A stretch of 64,000 nucleotides of DNA. Source: Farysia itapuensis. Its lineage: Eukaryota; Basidiomycota; Ustilaginomycetes; Ustilaginales; Ustilaginaceae. The position numbers were made by a program, and so were the translations under genes. Below the pieces are notes generated by a model. That model saw only the letters and a program-made list of their open reading frames with translations. It was not told the origin of the DNA and searched no databases. This document shows positions 59,601 through 64,000 of this stretch, one piece after another; the stretch's first letter is position 1; each line of letters begins with the position of its first letter. The stretch covers positions 620,001 through 684,000 of the forward strand of contig JALBYC010000001.1 in the NCBI GenBank assembly GCA_023212645.1, read 5' to 3'.

Positions 59601-62171
59601 GCTAAAGCATTGGCTTTCTTCTTTGACAAGTTCCATGCCTACTATGCAAATCAGTACACAATCTACCGCGCGGAAAAGTACGCCTTCGTTCCTTGCAGGT
59701 CTACCGGACAAGCATTGATGACGCTCTCGAAGCCTACGGAGGTATTTACGAATACAGAGGCTGTCACTATGGGCTTCTCCATCGTAGGGCCAGAGATCAA
59801 CCTTGCTGATCTTCCAAAGCTTGGACTGAGATCCAATCCCACCGCAGCCCAGCTCATTTCCCGTCTAGTGAACAAGCCAGAAAGAGACGAGGCGAAAGCC
59901 CGAAAGATCTTTGAGTATCTGTCCACTGTGCCAGAATTCAGTCTTAACGACTTTGGCCTGCTCAAGAACGCCGAATTTATACCAGTCAGACGGCCAAAGA
60001 GCGACGGAGCGACGCACACAAAAGGTGCACCGTTGTCTGAAGTCGTTCTGGTCTCGCCGACGAACTGCTACTTTGGTGGTTCAAGTTCTGACACTCAGTT
60101 CAGGGATGTCTTCTTCTACTGCGATTACGGCTCACAAGCAGGCGCCTTCCTCAAAAATTGCGGCGTGCGCAACGAGCCGAGCATCGAAGAGGTTGCTGAG
60201 AGATTGGTCAGTGAGCCACAACGCTTCTTCCAGCTGGCGGGAAGCGCGGATGCCTACCTCGGTATCTTGCGACAATTTGCAACGAATTGGGATAGAATTC
60301 GAGGGCCGCTCCGGAGCCAGATGGCGCGATCCGCTTTCCTGTTGGGCTCAAAGCGCATCGTTGAGAGCAAGTCTAGCGCGCAAAAGACGGGACACCTACT
60401 GGACGATGACGACGACGATGATGCCGGCACGTTGGTCTACGCGCTCAAGAAGCCAGCAGATGTGATTATCGTTGATGACGCAAACTCGCACATGCTGTTC
60501 GGGTCCACTTTGTTCTACGCACCGCACGAGGATCTATTGCAGGAAGGGCTGTATGGAAAATTGGGCTCACCACGGCTGAGCTCCTTGATCGAAGAGCGGT
60601 ACTCACTTGAAGGGCGCATCCTCAAGGATACTCAACGAGCCAGCGATATCAAGGCGCTTGTTCTGGAACGTACGCCCTTGTTTCTGTTCGAGAAACGGCA
60701 AACAGCCCGATCCGAGATTCGGAGAGATGCAGAGTGGCTGAAAGGCGCTCTCGAGGTCGAGGAGGTGGATGGCGCCGGACTCCGCCTCATACGTACACTT
60801 CGATACGATCGAGTCCAGGAGCAGAACGCGCAAAAGTGCTCGGCCATGGCGTCGATGCGGGGCAACAAGCTCATTTTGCACATCTCTGCCGCCATGGAAG
60901 TAGACTACTTTGAAGTAGCCACATGTCTTAACAAGTACCTGCTCACCAAACAGCGACTTCAAGAGGTGCTGCTTTACATGACACTTCTCTCAACATCACT
61001 GCGAAATCTGAAGCGGCGCGGTTTCCACGTCGACAAGATTCTGTCATCCCGAAAGGCCGAACGAGAAGCGGTAGAGGCGCAGCTGCGAGAAGCCAAAATG
61101 CAAGCGGAGCTAAAAGCGACTGAAGAACTGGCCATGGAGAGCAAAATGGACGAATGGAAGAAGCAGGTGCTCAGCGTCTTTCCAGATGCAGACCCAGAGT
61201 ATGTCGATAGAGCGCTACGCAGTCACAAGGACGGACATGTGGAACGCACGACCAACGACATGCTGTCCACCAACTATCCGCGCAGAAGCAAGGAGCGGCC
61301 TGTAAGCAGTCAACCCATGTCGTCAATGTCCAGCTCCGGACCCAAGGGTATGCCTGACGCTGTCGGAGGGGGGTCCAATTTCATGTCTGGTCTCAAGAGC
61401 CGCTTTATGCAAAACAGCGGTAAAGGAAGAAGCTCGCTTGCTGATGGCACGAGCTCTATACAACGGCCAGGAACAATGCACGGGGGTCAAGCTTTGACCG
61501 CAGCAGGCAGACATGACCAGAGCCGTCCTGAATTCGCTCCTCCCCCCGCTGCAGTGCCGGCTACCGCGAAGACAAGCGGTGTGACGCCGCTGTCTGCGAT
61601 CCAGAACAATGTGCTTAAAGCGATCCGCGCGTCTCGACCTGATGCATCTTCAAGCATCAAGTCGGAAGCAAGACAGACGCAGATCAAAGAGGCCAGCAAT
61701 ACGTACTGCGACTCGTCGGTTGAAACTGACCTCAAGCTCGCAGGCGAAGTGTCGGGAATGAAGGTGTTTCTGCACCCGTCTCTGGATCCTGCAAGCATGC
61801 TGCAGACCAATGCTGCAGCCCTGGATCGGCTGATCAACAAGGTATACAAGCCTGTAGGCTCGATCTTTGGCTTAGACCCAAGGAGCATGTACGTGTTCTG
61901 CGACGTGGACGGTCCGTCGATCGCATTCAACCGCGGCGGCGCCATTTACCTCAATTACCGATACTACCTGGCTTGGCACGACGAACAGGTACGGCAAAAC
62001 AAGATGGCAGAGCCTCTGGTGTCGACCTACTTTAGCGTCGCGCATGAGATCGCACACAATGTCGTGCACGAGCACAACGCCGAGCACGAATGGTACTTCA
62101 GCGCCATCGCCGAGAAATACGTCGTGTCGCTGGTCGACTACATTGCCAGAGCTGAATCTAGCAGCACCTGA
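56685..62171 (+). CDS. Giant sacsin-type GHKL ATPase protein with CUE-like and HExxH segments
   Basis: From the ATG at 56685 this is 1828 residues; the frame extends 14 codons upstream but without an ATG. The N-terminal GHKL/HSP90-like nucleotide site shows FRELLQNADDAGAT (about 43-56), FRNDGKPF and RIGAFGVGFYSLFS (about 121-135). This matches the sacsin-type repeat of a fungal family (DUF3684). A long helical middle follows, with an acidic Asp run near 1240. At about 1487-1530 the segment KQVLSVFPDADPEYVDRAL with a later DMLSTNYP resembles a ubiquitin-binding CUE domain. The C-terminus (about 1780-1805) contains VAHEIAHNVVHEHNAEHE, with a HExxH zinc-protease signature and a further Glu. A chaperone or quality-control role is inferred; no enzyme activity is established. 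It converges on MPC1. Confidence 0.82.
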   Translation: MASTGERARRALLEDARAEEAITVNQRALIDKILARYAAEFTVFRELLQNADDAGATHCELRFESQRAKSDTSQSTSPLLPDFKASLQNWVFRNDGKPFGNDDWSRLRRIAEGNPDPDRIGAFGVGFYSLFSICEEPIVSSGDELMGFFWKGDALFTKRAKNHASDTSPAGKPWTTFFMALREPAAFPESPMALAKFLATSLTFTTKIRTVGLYWDDQMLCTLDKKLALPKSMPMPGHLNAYSPAKVMRVRDLESTSVQIDVQAMQYLIDAAEKDKPKSIQSLASALGKTAGGGLTSMLQSAFGFSSQKAKERELQRARDAEAAEAAKPRLDATAALLSTTSASIHLRIATANVTVSADKAFEREIERSTKKPPPKVTAFHLIFTGKDDYDASFPAEEDSADASSNSASRAVSLDSGVRQIFSGLMPRLEDQGHTFIGFRTHQTTGFSGHIAARFIPTVERESLDFIDRYCAQWNSELLSMGGYVARAVYENELQDLGRQWTNAFGDKRPTDNNVTAQALTDRALHLMRFFTFRTSSPSSRVSSLFLTSFFGSARQNTISLLSTRGVKHSAAVRVPNALLSDFVKNLAVIPPDHVEMAPDFVREVRSRNLVQDITMDDVFTELGSHALSIAEMTACLKWWVSVAAHPSYDISLRPKLLNSAMLTVIDPTDKQMPEKIQPLSAARYYLNTSRLPTDVPLPETCLSYEVSKSFSAQELSRTFGWSELAVPLWLKNVVNLSAATARSASLLADDLDLQKSPAFAEKILLVLSRTWFALPANQHEEIRQMLADTTCVPTRLQMQKPNDAYFANVSLFSDLPIVDFPSAQVKGNLEKVLVALGVRKHVELQMIFNRLVAGGGWSHVDLVAYLASNKDSLSELERERLRKTPIFPRHGETGGLKADGKPRILRYRATDLYEPTEALKALNLPVLDWTDKTWKPTSDEARFVFDLGLKRYPPMEEILALAADAAQETLRAKALAFFFDKFHAYYANQYTIYRAEKYAFVPCRSTGQALMTLSKPTEVFTNTEAVTMGFSIVGPEINLADLPKLGLRSNPTAAQLISRLVNKPERDEAKARKIFEYLSTVPEFSLNDFGLLKNAEFIPVRRPKSDGATHTKGAPLSEVVLVSPTNCYFGGSSSDTQFRDVFFYCDYGSQAGAFLKNCGVRNEPSIEEVAERLVSEPQRFFQLAGSADAYLGILRQFATNWDRIRGPLRSQMARSAFLLGSKRIVESKSSAQKTGHLLDDDDDDDAGTLVYALKKPADVIIVDDANSHMLFGSTLFYAPHEDLLQEGLYGKLGSPRLSSLIEERYSLEGRILKDTQRASDIKALVLERTPLFLFEKRQTARSEIRRDAEWLKGALEVEEVDGAGLRLIRTLRYDRVQEQNAQKCSAMASMRGNKLILHISAAMEVDYFEVATCLNKYLLTKQRLQEVLLYMTLLSTSLRNLKRRGFHVDKILSSRKAEREAVEAQLREAKMQAELKATEELAMESKMDEWKKQVLSVFPDADPEYVDRALRSHKDGHVERTTNDMLSTNYPRRSKERPVSSQPMSSMSSSGPKGMPDAVGGGSNFMSGLKSRFMQNSGKGRSSLADGTSSIQRPGTMHGGQALTAAGRHDQSRPEFAPPPAAVPATAKTSGVTPLSAIQNNVLKAIRASRPDASSSIKSEARQTQIKEASNTYCDSSVETDLKLAGEVSGMKVFLHPSLDPASMLQTNAAALDRLINKVYKPVGSIFGLDPRSMYVFCDVDGPSIAFNRGGAIYLNYRYYLAWHDEQVRQNKMAEPLVSTYFSVAHEIAHNVVHEHNAEHEWYFSAIAEKYVVSLVDYIARAESSST

Positions 62172-62253
62172 TAGCTCCATAGAAGAAGCTCCTCTCATAG
62201 AGACAATGCCGATAGTGAAACTCAATTCTCTGGATTGCGCGAGGAAGAAACGT

Positions 62254-62746
62254 TTATCCAGAGACGACTTGTGGTGTGGGCAGACTTGCTTTCTTGTCTT
62301 TGCCGCCCATGTAGTGGTAGTTCTGTGAGCCGTGCAAGAAAAAGCGTCAGCCATGGCAAGCGTCATGGGAAGTGCCAATGCTACTTACGATGAATCTGGT
62401 AAGTTGGCCGAACTGAGCGGTCGCATTTGTTGCATGGCATGCAAAGAGGAGGTAGTTTCTCGGTTGCACTCTCCATGCAAAGCGCATAAAGACGGTGCTG
62501 TAGGCTGCCAAGGCGGTACTCATGGTTCCTGAGATCATCTCCTCGTCCTTGCGCAGATCAGCGATCGCAGCGAGGGGCAGACCCCAGTTGGCCACTGGAC
62601 CCCAAAAGTGTGTTGACTAGAATGCGCGAAAGAACACCATGTCAGGGTCCGTGTCTCACACTTTACTGTGCTAATGTTCTCCTACTTACCAAAAAGTATT
62701 GTCTAGCAGCTGGAGACTTGATCCATGTTGTGAATTGGGACGCCAT
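62254..62746 (-). CDS. MPC1: Mitochondrial pyruvate carrier subunit 1 (three exons)
   Basis: The coding sequence is the complement of 62254..62322, 62389..62616 and 62690..62746, giving 117 residues. Both introns (73 and 66 nt) have GTAAGT donors, CTGAC branch sites and CTAG/CACAG acceptors, and both fall in phase 0. The joined protein carries the MPC1 core [20 protein letters not shown], then [20 protein letters not shown] and [17 protein letters not shown], and ends in [11 protein letters not shown] plus a short tail. Its length fits the family. Mpc1 pairs with Mpc2 or Mpc3 in the inner mitochondrial membrane to import pyruvate. The gene converges on the sacsin-like gene (82 bp between stops) and diverges from a transcription factor. 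Confidence 0.93.
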
Positions 62747-63378
62747 TGTGTTGAATGTAGGTCGAGGAGGTACAGTTGACGTCTGAAGATCAACGATATC
62801 GATTCTCAAGTTCTGTCAAAGTGAGCAACGGAAGACGGATCCGAGGCGCATTTTCAGATCTTACAGAACGAAATCAGATTTAGGTATGGCGGTATCGTAC
62901 GATACTCAACGGTGCCAGGCACTGTCTTTGTGTTCAGAGTTCCGTGGTTCAGACTGTGCAAAATCGACTTCAAAAAAATGTCAAAAACACTACTCAGCCA
63001 GGTCGCGTGGCCGCGTGCTCGACAGCGGAGGGACCGGTCCGATGAGCCGTTTCCCCCGCCTCCGCTTTGTACCATCAACCTCGCAGCCCACTCTGCTACC
63101 GCGGAACGCTGTGCTCCTCGTCTGGCGCAAAACACTTCCTCAAAGTGGAGGAGCACACCACACTCTGCTTTGTGAAATCGAACAGTGACAGAAGCCGAAC
63201 CTTGTTTTACCTTGCGTCACCGACTGTCCTTCCCCACCAGAGCATAGAAAGCATACTTTTTTTTTCTTCTCTCCCTCACTCTCACGCTCTGTGAACACGG
63301 CGGGCTAAACAGACGGCGGTATGCCATCAACTCTCACTCCTTCCTCAGTACCGCTGTTTTCACGACGTTCCTGAAATC
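62747..63378. promoter_or_regulatory. Divergent promoter region MPC1 / Zn2Cys6 gene
   Basis: These 632 bp separate two divergent starts. The stretch before the transcription factor is pyrimidine-rich on the plus strand, with a T run at 63258-63266. No specific site was recognised. Confidence 0.4.
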
Positions 63379-64000
63379 ATGGACACTCCTCGTTCTGGAG
63401 GAGCAGGCCGCTCAGCGGACTCCGCAGATGACGAGTTAATCGACGTCAAAGGCTCAAAGGAGGAACAAAGAGTCTACAAAGCCATTCAGAGGGTACACAG
63501 AGCATGCAATGCTTGCCGGAAGCAGAAAGCTCGCTGCGAAGGTCCCGAGCATCCACCATGTCGCAGGTGCAAACAGATCGGTATCGAATGCATTTTTGAG
63601 AAACCGCCCAAGGAACCTAGCGCCAGTGCCGATGCCGGGCCAAGCGCAGACAGGATCAAGACGCTGGAGACGCAGATGCTGGGCATGCAGAGTATGCTGG
63701 GAGAGCTGGTCGCTTCCATCAAAGCCAACACGAATGCCATCGCTTCTGTACCCGCCGTCATAGCCGCTCCAATACCCAACGACGCTTCTACCTCGTATCA
63801 TCAGCACTCACCCTCGTATAGAGTCAGATCAGCTCAAGCTCGTCGTCACCCTGATGCTACAGTCTCTTCATCATCACAAAGTCATCCATACTACAAAGGC
63901 ATGCATGCCCACCCGTCTCCGCCCGCAGACGTACTAGCTAGATATCAAGCGGAACCAGCTGCACCTCCTCGAAGACCTCAGCTGTATCAGACTTCGAGCT
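63379..64000 (+). CDS. Zn(II)2Cys6 transcription factor (3' partial)
   Basis: The frame is open from the ATG at 63379 to the window end, giving about 207 residues. A fungal zinc cluster at residues 43-73 reads CNACRKQKARC followed by CRRCKQIGIEC, with the six Cys in CX2CX6CX7CX2CX6C spacing. A leucine/methionine-containing helix just after (KTLETQMLGMQSMLGELVAS, about 96-115) fits the dimerisation coiled coil. The rest is Ser/Pro/His-rich. The cluster binds CGG-type half sites in the family. The regulatory domain lies outside the window, so the target pathway is unknown. It is divergent from MPC1, but shared position alone does not show regulation. Confidence 0.85.
   Translation, partial: MDTPRSGGAGRSADSADDELIDVKGSKEEQRVYKAIQRVHRACNACRKQKARCEGPEHPPCRRCKQIGIECIFEKPPKEPSASADAGPSADRIKTLETQMLGMQSMLGELVASIKANTNAIASVPAVIAAPIPNDASTSYHQHSPSYRVRSAQARRHPDATVSSSSQSHPYYKGMHAHPSPPADVLARYQAEPAAPPRRPQLYQTSS

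Noticed and set aside
1..64000. CRISPR arrays, insertion sequences, transposon terminal repeats, large repeats
   Set aside because: None seen; only short tandem repeats (4291-4310, 45679-45699) were found.

Overview
The window reads as a gene-dense, intron-poor fungal nuclear chromosome. Most proteins are encoded by one long exon. The few introns carry GTAAGT-type donors and CTGAC or CTAAC branch sites. The gene set is basidiomycete-like: TSC1, Pot1 with a C-terminal zinc knuckle, a group I G-alpha, a spliced tRNA and a sacsin-type giant protein. Moderate GC and very short intergenic gaps fit a smut fungus (Ustilaginaceae, Ustilago or a close relative). That placement rests on protein family resemblance read by eye, not on a search.

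Layout. 1-9 kb: UTP13 (5' end cut by the window), mitochondrial TyrRS, the nucleolar GTPase NUG1 and threonine dehydratase ILV1. 9-21 kb: a full-length ABCB/Ste6-like transporter, an LRR protein, mitochondrial EF-Ts and the telomere protein Pot1. 21-31 kb: a zf-4CXXC_R1/WHIM chromatin protein, hamartin TSC1 and sphingosine-phosphate lyase DPL1. 31-34 kb: LysRS with two in-frame starts and an intron-containing tRNA-Arg(TCG). 34-43 kb: a Jen1-type monocarboxylate transporter, a vacuolar Ca2+/H+ exchanger, acetoacetyl-CoA synthetase and PEP carboxykinase, three of which serve growth on non-sugar carbon. 43-46 kb: the three-exon OST5/TMEM258 gene and two orphan genes. 46-56 kb: CDC73, then TRM4, which after splicing reads in frame into orotate phosphoribosyltransferase (URA5), then a G-alpha gene and GlnRS. 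56-64 kb: a sacsin-type ATPase ending in CUE-like and HExxH segments, the three-exon pyruvate carrier MPC1, and the start of a Zn2Cys6 transcription factor cut by the window end.

Most genes are housekeeping. Translation and RNA processing are over-represented (UTP13, NUG1, TRM4, three synthetases, EF-Ts, a tRNA). A second theme is pyruvate, lactate and ketone-body metabolism (JEN1-like, AACS, PCK1, MPC1).

The most unusual signal is the uninterrupted TRM4-URA5 reading frame across a 92-nt intron. Splicing would give a Trm4-OPRT fusion, and intron retention would give Trm4 alone. Other notable points are the LysRS presequence, the sacsin/CUE/HExxH architecture, and two genes (OST5, MPC1) that appear only after joining short exons.
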